Part shown: one piece after another, positions 9,462 to 19,500 of the stretch | Numbering within the stretch: the stretch's first letter is position 1 | How the letters are laid out: every line of letters starts with the position of its first letter | Source of the DNA: Tritrichomonas musculus | Lineage: Eukaryota > Parabasalia > Tritrichomonadida > Tritrichomonadidae | Length of the DNA stretch: 64,000 bases | Assembly (NCBI GenBank): GCA_039105265.1 | Contig: JAPFFF010000003.1 | Coordinates: forward strand, 620,001-684,000 | Direction of reading: 5' to 3' | The notes under the pieces: model-generated | The model's input: the letters and a program-made list of their open reading frames with translations, nothing else | What the model was told of the DNA's origin: nothing | The model's database searches: none | Program-made: the position numbers and the translations under genes

Positions 9462-10302
9462 ATTGATCAACCAAAATTATTCTGAAAAAGTTGTATTACC
9501 AAAATCTTGAATTTCTCTCAAAACATAATCGTTATGTAATTGAATTTTTTTTAAAATAATAATCTGGCTCCTGCTTTTATCAATTAACTCTCAATAATCA
9601 GTATATCAGCCATTATACTACAATAGCTGGCACCATAAATCTACATTTTTTTCAATTCAAGTAGTGGCAAACAATATAATAAATCTTATGATTTTTAATA
9701 AATCATGCAAAATCAATAGATATAAATTTACAATTTGAATGTTGAAAATATATTACAAATTTACTTCAATTTTCCATAAAATATCACTCATAATAAAATA
9801 ATTTAAGCATTTTTCTCCTTCTTAACTTATTTTACATAAAGCAAAAATCAAAAATATATTTTTTGCCTATCTTTAGCATTTCTACTTTTGACATTATACC
9901 ACAATCTACTTTCAGTTTATTATTAAATAATTAATTTTTGTTTGAATCTATTATTAACTTCATATTTCAATAAACACAATAACACCACAATCAGAATTAG
10001 CATTTACTATGGGCATTCTTTAATAATTATCAATAATAATTTTCTCTTTTTATTAAATTGAGTTAAACCTTGTTTTTTTCTGCTTAAAAATCGCATGCAT
10101 ATTCTTTTAATATTTAAATCATATACTTACTAAATGAATTTTTTTTAAAAAAAAATTGATTGAATGGATGCACATCAAAAGCATCTTAAAGTGGCAAAAA
10201 AGCATATTTTTCTAAAATATTTTCATATTTACACCTAGTAACAAATAATAAACTTAGTAAATCAAAAAAAAAATTATTAAAATAATAATATTATATATAT
10301 TA
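9462..10302. other. AT-rich intergenic region (841 bases)
   Basis: Both flanking genes are on the minus strand. The segment next to 9462 is the UTP7 upstream region. It consists of A/T-rich sequence with scattered short repeats. I found no open frame, tRNA-like box pair or inverted repeat worth naming. Confidence 0.4.
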
Positions 10303-10674
10303 TTATTTTTTACTTTTGAAAACAAAACAAAACAAAAACTTTCCTCCAAAATATAAAATACATAAAGATGTGAATACAAGCATTGCTATTTTGAAAACAC
10401 CAAAATATGTTGGATCATTTGTGACATCAGATATAAATCTACGACCTTTAGACATCATAGCATCACTTCTATCAACTGACTCAGTTAAAGCTCTTCTGGT
10501 GTCCTCGTCACGTCTTAAAGTTTGATCAACATTTTGACTTAAAAGTAATAGTCGCGCTGTTTTAGCCTCCAAATCATCTATCATCACTTCATTTCCATCA
10601 TTAATTGCATTATCAAGTATATTTGATCTATTGTTTCCTAAAAGCCTTTCTCTTTCTGGATCTGATTTCTTCAT
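10303..10674 (-). CDS. SNARE-like tail-anchored membrane protein (Vti1/Qb-like)
   Basis: This 123-residue protein has one hydrophobic segment at residues 92-117 followed by a short Lys tail, the layout of a tail-anchored protein. Residues about 32-85 form a heptad-repeat helix (LEAKTARLLLLSQNV, LRRDEDTRRAL, VDRSDAMMSKGRRFI). The end of the helix resembles Vti1 (D-x6-R then TDANLGKSSRIL), a Qb-SNARE of Golgi and endosomes. An N-terminal regulatory domain is absent, as in Bet1-like or Use1-like small SNAREs. The SNARE call is moderate and the subtype weak. It is divergent from the gene at 10737, with 62 bases between start codons. Confidence 0.55.
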   Translation of the reverse strand: MKKSDPERERLLGNNRSNILDNAINDGNEVMIDDLEAKTARLLLLSQNVDQTLRRDEDTRRALTESVDRSDAMMSKGRRFISDVTNDPTYFGVFKIAMLVFTSLCILYFGGKFLFCFVFKSKK

Positions 10675-10736
10675 TCACTAATTGAAAACAAAATTTGATA
10701 GAACTCATAGAAAATTTTATATAACAAAATAAAAAA

Positions 10737-11585
10737 ATGAGCGTGAATTGCTCAGCTCTTAAATATTCAAGAGATTTTAGTTTTCTCAATGTGTTTGGCG
10801 CTGTTGGAGATGCAATTAACGTTTATATTCCATCCGATCTCATTCTAGCTGATTTCCCGCCAATTGCTGAATCAATTGTATTCGGTAGCCGACCATATTC
10901 AGTTCAATCAGATATAGTTGCTGTTGTTGCTCATATGGGAATTCTTTTCCCCAGCGAAAAACCGAAAAAATCATCCCCCAATTTTCTCTTCACTTGTCCA
11001 AACGCTTTAAAATTAAAGCCAAATGATCAGATAACACATGAAGATTCAAAAAGAATTGACGACGACTTTCGCTTTTATGGTGTTGTAGTTACGGTTATTG
11101 CTTCGCCTCCTCTTGAAACATATCCTGGATCATCTCGATTTAATATTTCTTCTCACACATCAACAGATCCAGGTCCTTTTTCATTAGATATCATAGATTA
11201 CCATTTTGTCTCTGAATTTGAACCAATACCATCTTTAACAGATAACCCTTTGAGACTCAAATTTCATTTTGATGATGTCGAAGAACGCTTTTATCAAGAA
11301 ACGGATGATATCGAATTTATTTATTCTCCAAAATACTTTAAGCCATCAGCCTCAGAAATTTTATTCAGAGATTTTAAAATTACTTTCATTGTAAATAATG
11401 AGCGATTTACCTTTATTGCTGAACAGCCGAATGCTATCTCTATTTATAAAGATGATGGTGATACTAAAACACTACTTCAGCAAGATGTTGCATTAAGCCA
11501 AATCGATTTTGGTGAAAATACAATTAATATTTCTGGTAATAAATTATCACCTGTTTCAAGGGTTTTGTTGGTAAGCAAGAATTAA
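10737..11585 (+). CDS. Rxt3-like protein, putative Rpd3L histone deacetylase subunit
   Basis: In this 282-residue protein the segment NVYIPSDLILADFPPIAES, VFGSRPYSVQSDIVAVVAHMG and the later FRFYGVVVTVIASPPLETYPGSSRF follow the pattern of Rxt3 proteins: I-P-x2-L, then W/F-G-x3-Y-x3-SD-x-VA-x2-H-x-G, then a beta segment with a basic/serine loop. Rxt3 is a small subunit of the fungal Rpd3L complex, which deacetylates histones at promoters. The C-terminal 130 residues look like beta-rich lineage-specific sequence. The SDIVAVVAHMG match is good, but the rest is divergent. The ATG follows a run of seven A. Confidence 0.5.
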   Translation: MSVNCSALKYSRDFSFLNVFGAVGDAINVYIPSDLILADFPPIAESIVFGSRPYSVQSDIVAVVAHMGILFPSEKPKKSSPNFLFTCPNALKLKPNDQITHEDSKRIDDDFRFYGVVVTVIASPPLETYPGSSRFNISSHTSTDPGPFSLDIIDYHFVSEFEPIPSLTDNPLRLKFHFDDVEERFYQETDDIEFIYSPKYFKPSASEILFRDFKITFIVNNERFTFIAEQPNAISIYKDDGDTKTLLQQDVALSQIDFGENTINISGNKLSPVSRVLLVSKN

Positions 11586-11676
11586 TAAATTATGTATGGA
11601 AATAAAAAATTTTTTTTAAAATTCATTTGCATTTTTTTCATTTCACATATCAGAGATTTAAATTCAAATTTTTACC

Positions 11677-12552
11677 ATGTCTAAAAATGAAGATATTCAA
11701 GGATTTGTCAACTTTTTACCAATTTATGATTTTTCAGAATTTGGAGGTGATAAACCTATTCTTCCAGATTGCAAATTGATTTTAAGCAATGGGGAAGTAA
11801 TTCCATCTCATGTTTCCATTTTAGCAAATGGATCAGAATTTTTTTACAGTGCTTTTACAAGTGGAATGGCAGAAGATGTTAACCGTGAAGTCAATATTTC
11901 ATTTAATCCACAAAATTTATTTCATTCAATCATAAAATATTTATACTCTGGCGAAATAAGTGTGGAAGAAAATCAAATTATGTCTCTTTTTGCAATTGCT
12001 AAATACTATGGAGTTTCAGCTATTTTTAAAGATGTAGATCAAAAACTTCAAGAATATATAACTCAAGATAACATTATTTCCTTGGTTCAACAATGTTATG
12101 AAAATGAACTTATTACTGAATTAGATTATCTTACGCCTTATATCGCAAAATATTTGACTTGTTTAGACATGAATGTTTTATCTGATAATTTAGATTTGCC
12201 AACTTTTTGCCGAATTCTTCAATTTTACAATAGCGCTCCGAATGAAAAAATTAATTTTCTTGTTTCTTTTTTAGGCGATTATAGATGTAATGAGCAAGAT
12301 CTTATATCAGTCAAAGATTTATTCGATTCAAACAACAGTTCTGATTTAGCTATTTTTTGTATTCTACTTGACCATTATGATGGAACTCCTATTGAAAAAA
12401 TGAATTTTTTTACTTCATTCAATGGTGATCATGAATGCAATAGACAAGATTATCAACAAATTTCTAAAGTTTTTAATATAAATGATCCAGAAGTTATTTC
12501 TGCTTACCAAACATTAAAGCCTAGTTGGGCTCCAGCTAATCTCAAAAAATGA
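11677..12552 (+). CDS. BTB/POZ domain protein
   Basis: The 291-residue product has a BTB fold at about residues 28-125: DCKLILSNGEVIPSHVSILANGSEFFYSAFTSGM, then VNISFNPQNLFHSIIKYLYSGEISV and the helix MSLFAIAKYYGV. This is followed by a helical BACK-like region (YITQDNIISLVQQCYEN) and a second half containing two related segments (FCRILQFYNSAPNEKINFLVSF and FCILLDHYDGTPIEKMNFFTSF). The two resemble each other, so the C-terminal half has an internal duplication. BTB proteins dimerise and often serve as Cullin-3 substrate adaptors; large BTB families are known in trichomonads. No Kelch or MATH domain is present and the partner is unknown. Confidence 0.85.
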   Translation: MSKNEDIQGFVNFLPIYDFSEFGGDKPILPDCKLILSNGEVIPSHVSILANGSEFFYSAFTSGMAEDVNREVNISFNPQNLFHSIIKYLYSGEISVEENQIMSLFAIAKYYGVSAIFKDVDQKLQEYITQDNIISLVQQCYENELITELDYLTPYIAKYLTCLDMNVLSDNLDLPTFCRILQFYNSAPNEKINFLVSFLGDYRCNEQDLISVKDLFDSNNSSDLAIFCILLDHYDGTPIEKMNFFTSFNGDHECNRQDYQQISKVFNINDPEVISAYQTLKPSWAPANLKK

Positions 12553-12825
12553 TATCAATCTCATTTTAATTGTCTTTTTAGTAATTAGAAAATTTATAAA
12601 TTTTAATAAAGATTTTATTAAAAAAAAAAAAATATGAATTATAAACATTTAATATACACTGTTCACTTTAAAAATAGCAATGCTCATCAAAAAAACAATT
12701 TTGTATCAGAACATTTGAAAACATAACTCATGAATACCGATAGATTTATATGTTTGCCACAAGTGCATATTTAAATAAATAAACATCTATATATAATTTT
12801 AATTTCAATTTGGGTTTTGCCACAA

Positions 12826-14700
12826 TCATATATCATCTTCAATTTCAATTTGGTCATTAGATTGATCATCATCATATTTTGAATCTGATTTTATTATATC
12901 ATCTAGTTCTTTTTGAAGATAATCAAGGCCAAATTCACTATCATCAATTTGATCATCATCCAAATTATTAATTTTCTCAATTATTGCATGAACATCATTA
13001 TATATAGCTGGATCTATATTTTCTTCATTTAAAGGTGCATCTTCATTTTGAATTATCCATGCCATCTGAAGGATTGGCTGCAAATAAATTGGATAAGCAT
13101 TAAAATTACAATCTTTTGATGAATTAACCAAAGAATCGATTTCTTCAAGAATTGTGTCTTGGCTATTTAATTTTCGCAATGAATTTTCATATAAATCAAT
13201 CGTTTCAAGTGAATCACATTCTTTTTGTTCTGAAAACAATGGCTTTCTAATTTCTGGATGAAATATGTCAATAGCTTCATAAATTTGATCAACTAATGAC
13301 TTATCGAAATCATCTGGTAAAGATTTGATATATGAATCAATATTATCAATGACCATTTTAATTTTAGAATTGTCATCAGATACGTTTGGCTGAGATAATA
13401 TAGAAGCAAGAGCAGGAATCAAATTCTGAGGTGGAATTGAATCAAAGATTGATTGTTGTAAAGATTGAATTGCTTCAGAAGCATAAAAAGCTCTATCGCC
13501 ACTCAAAAACATTTCGCCACTCATAATTGAAAAGCATAATGATAAGCAATTATATATTAACTCAATCGGTAAATCTTCACAAAATGGAATAACTGACTCA
13601 ACACATGATGCAGCCCTTTCCAATACAACTGCAGATTCATGAAATCTATTCATAACAGAAGTAATATTTCTAACAAAGTCAACAATATCTGATGGCTGTC
13701 CATTATCTTCCAAAGTGTCAACGTAAATTGCAAGCTGATCTTTTGCTTTTTCTATATCATCAGTATCTGAAATTGATGTGAAAATCTCTTTGCTTTCCGT
13801 TGTATCTCTGCCCAATTTGATAATAACATCTTTGCAAAGAGATGAAAGCGATGGATCACGATGGGTTGATCCATTTTCAAGACGCTTGGCTAAAGTTGGT
13901 TCAAGTTGTGCTAGTTTAGCTAAGCAATCAACTACTGTTTCACGAAGTTCAGGTGCACCATCGCATACACGTATTAAGACTGCAAATAAAATATTTACTT
14001 CTTGAGTTCGTGTTGATTTAAATTCGAGAAAAGATGAAAGAAATTGAAGAGCATTAGTTGCAGCTTTTTGATTGCAAATTGATAAAACTAAGCTTACGTA
14101 TAATAAGTAAAAGTCTGATAAGTATGTGACTGATGATTTTTGTTTGTTAAGAATTGAATTAAGCAACTCAAATGCATCATCCATTGATAATTCTTTTTCA
14201 GATGGTTCTTTTGAAGTAAGATCAATATCGGGTGCAATAGAAGATTTTCTCAAAACTGGAATTTTGCTGCTGGCTGATATTGATGAACTTCTTGAGCTGT
14301 TGCTTATGAAAGAAAGACGAGAAATTGATGATACATTAAAGAAACTTGGAAACAAAACACTATACTGAGACTTAGCGAAAAAGTTATGTGCTATTTCCTT
14401 TGTATAATAAAATAATGATTCAATTTGAGCTTCATTTCCAATAATTCTTGGCTTTCCTAATAATTCATTCGGAAGTTTTCTTTCAGTCAATGATTTTTCA
14501 GTAGGACTAACTTTAAAAAATGATCTCTTCGAAAAAGAATTTGGTTCAATTGAATTTATAGGTGGTCTTTCTTTCAATTTTGTTGATTTTGTTGATGCTG
14601 TAGATGAGCGAGGATTAAATTTACTTTTAATATCTTTATCTGTCTCGTTATGGGAAATAGACTTTCTTGGAATTTTTGACTCACGCCTTGTTTTAATCAT
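12826..14700 (-). CDS. Hypothetical protein, disordered N-terminus and helical repeat-like core
   Basis: I do not recognise this 624-residue protein. Residues 1-75 are basic and Ser/Thr/Pro-rich (RRESKIPRKSISHNE, SSTASTKSTKLKERPP). Residues about 165-480 form regularly spaced amphipathic helices (LSDFYLLYVSLVLSICNQ, LQFLSSFLEF, ETVVDCLAKLAQLEP, LIPALASILSQ) that could be HEAT/ARM-like. The last 80 residues are strongly acidic (DDDQIDDSEFG, YDDDQSNDQIEIEDD). Basic N-terminus, helical solenoid and acidic tail would fit a scaffold or microtubule-associated protein, but no family signature supports this. The ATG is followed by a sensible coding sequence with no earlier in-frame start. Confidence 0.7.
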   Translation of the reverse strand: MIKTRRESKIPRKSISHNETDKDIKSKFNPRSSTASTKSTKLKERPPINSIEPNSFSKRSFFKVSPTEKSLTERKLPNELLGKPRIIGNEAQIESLFYYTKEIAHNFFAKSQYSVLFPSFFNVSSISRLSFISNSSRSSSISASSKIPVLRKSSIAPDIDLTSKEPSEKELSMDDAFELLNSILNKQKSSVTYLSDFYLLYVSLVLSICNQKAATNALQFLSSFLEFKSTRTQEVNILFAVLIRVCDGAPELRETVVDCLAKLAQLEPTLAKRLENGSTHRDPSLSSLCKDVIIKLGRDTTESKEIFTSISDTDDIEKAKDQLAIYVDTLEDNGQPSDIVDFVRNITSVMNRFHESAVVLERAASCVESVIPFCEDLPIELIYNCLSLCFSIMSGEMFLSGDRAFYASEAIQSLQQSIFDSIPPQNLIPALASILSQPNVSDDNSKIKMVIDNIDSYIKSLPDDFDKSLVDQIYEAIDIFHPEIRKPLFSEQKECDSLETIDLYENSLRKLNSQDTILEEIDSLVNSSKDCNFNAYPIYLQPILQMAWIIQNEDAPLNEENIDPAIYNDVHAIIEKINNLDDDQIDDSEFGLDYLQKELDDIIKSDSKYDDDQSNDQIEIEDDI

Positions 14701-15074
14701 TGCTCAATTGATTGTTTTAATAACAAAAAACAAAAATAATTTCCGTTTAATTTTTTTCATCAATTGAAAAAATCAGATGATTGTGTGCATTCAAAAGAAG
14801 AAATTTAGAAAGATTTTCTTATTCATTCAACTCAAACATGAATACTTATACATTTATATTGAGAAATGATATATCTTTTATATATATATATATATATACC
14901 ATAATAAAGATACATTATTATTAAGTATGGATTTACAACAAGATGAATTAGGCAAGATTTAAACTTTCATTTAGCATGTGAATATCAATTAAATCAATAT
15001 AAATATTAAAATGAAAACAAATATAAAAAAAAAAAATTTAATTTGCACTAAAAAAAAAAGTAAAAAATATTATC
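14701..15074. other. Spacer with a TA microsatellite
   Basis: This 374-base AT-rich gap contains an uninterrupted (TA)10 run at 14879-14898. There is no gene in it. Confidence 0.5.
14879..14898. repeat. (TA)10 microsatellite
   Basis: Ten perfect TA units lie in the spacer between two minus-strand genes. Confidence 0.9.
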
Positions 15075-15815
15075 TTAATAAATTGTTGGAATAGAAGGAT
15101 ATTGGCCTTTGCTTGGATCATTTGAGCCTTGTTGAGGTGGTGCATGTCCGTATGGATTTTGTTGTTGTTGTTGATTATTTTGTGGTTGTGTTGGTGGTTG
15201 ATATGGATACTGAACTTGTGAATTGGTATTAACCGGTGGTGGTTCAAATTGAGGTTGGGCTTGATTATATGGTTGTTGTGGAGGTTGAGTTTGTTGTGGA
15301 TATTGAGGCATTTGTGGATTGGAACCTGGTGGTGGTGCATATTGTGGTGCTTGTTGGTTTGATCCTTGTTGTGGTGGATAACCGTATCCTTGCTGTGGTG
15401 GATATTGAGGCATTTGTTGATTATTTGAACATTGTTGAGGTGGATATTGTCCTTGTTGTGGTGGGTATCCATATCCTTGTTGAGGTGGATATTGTCCTTG
15501 TGGTGGTGGGTATTGTCCTTGTGGTGGTGGGTATTGTCCTTGTTGTGGTGGATAACCATATCCTTGTGGTGGTGGGTATGGTGCTTGTTGCGGTGGGTAG
15601 CCATAGCCCTGCTGTGGTGGGTACTGATAAGGTGGAGGTGCTTGAACGTAAACTGGAGGTGCACCATAAGCTGGATTTACTGGAGGTTGAGGGGAAGGAT
15701 AACCATAATTTCCTTGTTGATATTTAGCTGCTTCTTGTTTCTTTCTCAATTCTTCTTGACGTTTTTTTTCCTTCTCTTGTTTTTTGAGTTGTTCATGAAT
15801 TTGTCCTGGATACAT
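15075..15815 (-). CDS. Pro/Gln/Tyr/Gly-rich repeat protein
   Basis: This 246-residue protein begins with a charged coiled segment (residues 1-33, [19 protein letters not shown]). It then consists of imperfect repeats of the type [15 protein letters not shown] and QYPPPQGQ for some 140 residues, ending in a Gln/Asn/Pro tail. There is no signal peptide or membrane segment. Such XYPPX-type low-complexity regions occur in annexin-like, ESCRT-associated and RNA-binding proteins and tend to form condensates, but no globular domain is present to tell which. Both other frames on either strand are also open here because the DNA is repetitive; they are compositional shadows. ATG at 15815 is followed by the charged segment. 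Confidence 0.7.
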   Translation of the reverse strand: MYPGQIHEQLKKQEKEKKRQEELRKKQEAAKYQQGNYGYPSPQPPVNPAYGAPPVYVQAPPPYQYPPQQGYGYPPQQAPYPPPQGYGYPPQQGQYPPPQGQYPPPQGQYPPQQGYGYPPQQGQYPPQQCSNNQQMPQYPPQQGYGYPPQQGSNQQAPQYAPPPGSNPQMPQYPQQTQPPQQPYNQAQPQFEPPPVNTNSQVQYPYQPPTQPQNNQQQQQNPYGHAPPQQGSNDPSKGQYPSIPTIY

Positions 15816-16507
15816 TTTTATTTTATGAAGATGAAATTTTTTTTTTTTTCAAAATCACCGAAGGAATTCTGATAGTTTTTCGTTTGAGACCTGTTTTTAG
15901 GATATATTTCATTTAATATATGATTTTTCATATAATCATTGTTTATTGATTATATATGTAAAAAAATTCATTAAATATGTATGAGATGAAGGGAGAAAAA
16001 TAAATAATTTGTTTAAGTTCTAATTATTTGAAAATTTGAAAAAATTATCAATTTTTTCAATTGTATAAAAAACGTTATCATACAAATTCAGATATTTCTC
16101 AAACTGTTGAAAAATGTAAAATTTGAAATAATATAAAACATTTGACGAATAATGTTAAATTAAAAAAGTTTTGAAAATACTTTTCATTATCCTAAAAGCA
16201 GTATGACATTGCTCATGAATAAACGTTTGTAATATTAAAATTTTAATATTTATTATATTTTTTTCATAGATAAAATGTAATATCACAAAAACTAATATTC
16301 ATAATATATTTATTAACATATAAATTCCATTTGATATAACAAATTTATTTATTTTAAAAAGTAATATGCAAAATGAAGCTAAGAGATATAAGTAAAAAAA
16401 AAAAAAAAAAAACATAGATAATATTCTCTATACGCGTTTTTTTTATTAAATAAACAAACAAAAGTAAGTTAATTAATGAAAATTAAAAATCCACCCAAAT
16501 AATTGTA
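15816..16507. other. AT-rich intergenic region (692 bases)
   Basis: It lies between two minus-strand genes and contains an A20-like run near 16394. I see no gene, RNA or structured repeat. Confidence 0.4.
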
Positions 16508-19500
16508 TTATATCTCACTTGCAACTGATTGAGCAATATATTCAAGTAAATCTTGTAAGCTCACACATACATATTGAAATAGTGTAGCAGGAACGACATG
16601 TTCATCTTTAATTCCAAGGCAACCCAAAACCCATTCAACGTCTGGCTGAATTTTCGCACCAAGAGAGATTTTGAATTGGGGTGAAAAATGATAATCACCA
16701 GGACTGAAATTATATTCTCTCTTTTTCTTCTTTGTTATTTTTTCATCACTTTCAATCTGTTGATCAACGATTCCATAATTCATATTGTCATTATAAATTT
16801 GATCATTTTGATCTGCTAGTATATTATTTTCGGCATCTTGTGCATTTTGGTTTGTAATATTACGAATGGCAAACATAACAATTTCTTTAACCGCTTCATA
16901 ATCACTAATTGTTAAAGAGCATTCTACTGAATCTTTAAAAACTGTGTTAAAATCGTATGAAACGTTTTTTCCTTGCTGAATTGTATTCAAGCTTCCTAAT
17001 ATTTGTGGAATTAGTAAAACATTTCGATGATCATCAAGTTTTCCGTTGGTAGAAAAGAGTCTTAATAAAGCCATTGGCTCGAAAACAAAATTCATATTTC
17101 GAATTATCTTAGGAATCGTTATTTGATTCGAATTTTTATTTGATTTCTTCTGTTTTTCGAGCAAATTAACCGACAAAAAGGCACGAGAAACAGTTAATTT
17201 AACTGCTTCTTTGTCTGTCATATAATATCTGTAAAGTTCAAAGTTGCATTTTGAAAGAAGAAGGTCCATTCTTGCTTTTTCTATATGAACTTTCTTTTTT
17301 TCTTTTTTCTTTTCTAATAAATTTTGATCGTTTTGATCAGGTGTTGAACTTGAAGATAAATTGAAAGTACTAACATTTCCTCGATATCCATTAAATTGTT
17401 CATAATGTGGTACTTCTGTGTGAACTGTTGTTCTTTTCGTCTTTGCGATTCCTTCTTTGATTGGATCTGTTATTGCAGACATGATTCTTTTGAATTTAGA
17501 AATAGCTTGAGAAGTCATTTTTAATTGCGATGAGTTTATTGTTAGAGAAAGAATTTGATCGGATGGAGGCAGTAATAAAAAGAAGAGGTAAATGCCTTCG
17601 AGATTGAAAAGCAGAAGTGGATCTTCGTAGCTTTTTATGTCACAACGAATTGATTTGATAATTATTACATTATTAATACGTTTATATTCAACAATTGAAT
17701 TTCTTCTTATCAATTTTTGTGTGGGATGAGATATTTTTGGAGTTTCAATTTTAGTTTTTTTCACATTATTAAGTTGAAAGATAACTGGTTGAATTTCGAT
17801 TGTTCCTTTAACGAACCCGGTTGCAAATATCACAATTTTTGGAATTGATAAGTTTGTTGATAAATCAGTTCTTGAGAATAATACAGGTTTGATTTCGAGT
17901 CCTAATTTGCCATTTATGCCAGAATAAATGAAAGAAATTGTTAAAGATTGAACTCTTGCACTCAAATTTAATTGGCCTTTCTTTATTTTCTGTACATTAT
18001 ATGTATCTTGATCAGTCATGTTTTGGTTATTTTGATTATTATCAGGTTGATTTGCGTTGTTTTCATTATGTTGTGTAAGTATTGAATTTTTTGGTTTAGC
18101 ATTCTTAAGATAAATAGAACTAACTTCTTTTAAAATGTCCATTATTGGTTGGACCCAAACCTTGATAAAAGTGAATAAATCTTCCATTTCATTGTTAGAA
18201 ACAGAAAGACTTAATGTATTTACGTTAAAAACTTGTACATTTCGACTTATCATTCCATCGATTGGTGATATGTTAATTGAAAGGAGTCTATTTGAATTTT
18301 CATCATCATTTAATTCATGAATTGCGGAATAGCTCAAAGTTTTCGGACGATAACGATTAGATTTTACTATTTGCGACAAGTTACTTTTTCTATTATCATC
18401 AGCTTTTTCAGTTGTGACTACAATTTCGCCAACCTTGAATGATGCACAATCAGTTTTTGTTGTAAAGTGGAAAACCAAGTTTTGAAGTCCAAATTGTAAC
18501 ATAACATCTGATGGTTGGCATCCCAAATTGAAATCAATTTCTTCCAAAAATATGGTTACATTTAACATTAATTTCTGAGCCAAAACTTTTTTCGGCTTCT
18601 TTTGAGTATTCAAAAAATCGACTGATGGAGTTGAATTTTCATTTGATATATTATCAGCATTACTTGAACGTCTTTTCATTATTTCTATGATTTCCTCATT
18701 CTCAATGTTTGCGAGCAATTTTTTGAACCACAGAAGAATGGAAGTAGATATGGAAGTTTGAATTGGTTTTATTCTTATTGTTGATAATAGTTTTTGAGGG
18801 GAAAATGTTGAGTTAGTCTTCTCATAATCGCCATAAACTAATACCGAAGGAAGTGAAATTTCAGAATGTGGTGAATGAAGAATAACTGCTGTATTTACTA
18901 CTTTTACGTCGAAAATAACATAACTACTTTCAGTTTGAAAAGATTTTAAAGAACCTCTTCTTGCCATCATTTTCAATTTCTTAGCATCAGAAATATTTTT
19001 CCTTGGGCCCAGAATTTTAGCTGTTTTGATTACCATAATATCTTTTTGAATTGTTTTGATAAATGACACTAAATGAGAGATAACTATCGGAATAGTAGAA
19101 TATACTGAGATATGAAATGAGTTAATATTTACATCGACATTTAAATGGTTAACAAATGACAATGCTGAAATATTTGTTTCTTCACAACGAACAGAAGAAA
19201 AGTTTTGCTTTTTGTGTTTATTAACTTTTCCGTATTCATTTTTATCTTCAATGTTCAAATTTTTCAAGATGAAATTAGCAGCAGTTGCTGTTTTACTATG
19301 AGCTTCACTCTTCCTTGTTTCAAGAGACAATGAAATTGATGGAATTTCTATAAAGAAGCCATCTTGATAATTTTCTTCTTCTTCTTCTTCGTATGAATTA
19401 TCTGAATATTTAAGATTAATTAGGTTGTTGTTAAAATTAATGACATATTTGTCACTCAAAATAGTAGGTATTTCATATTGTGGTGTATTATTTTTACCTT

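Noticed and set aside
15236-15872. Long Val/Trp-rich open frames opposite the YPPQQ repeat gene
   Set aside because: They arise because the repeat DNA lacks stops in several frames; composition is absurd for a protein.
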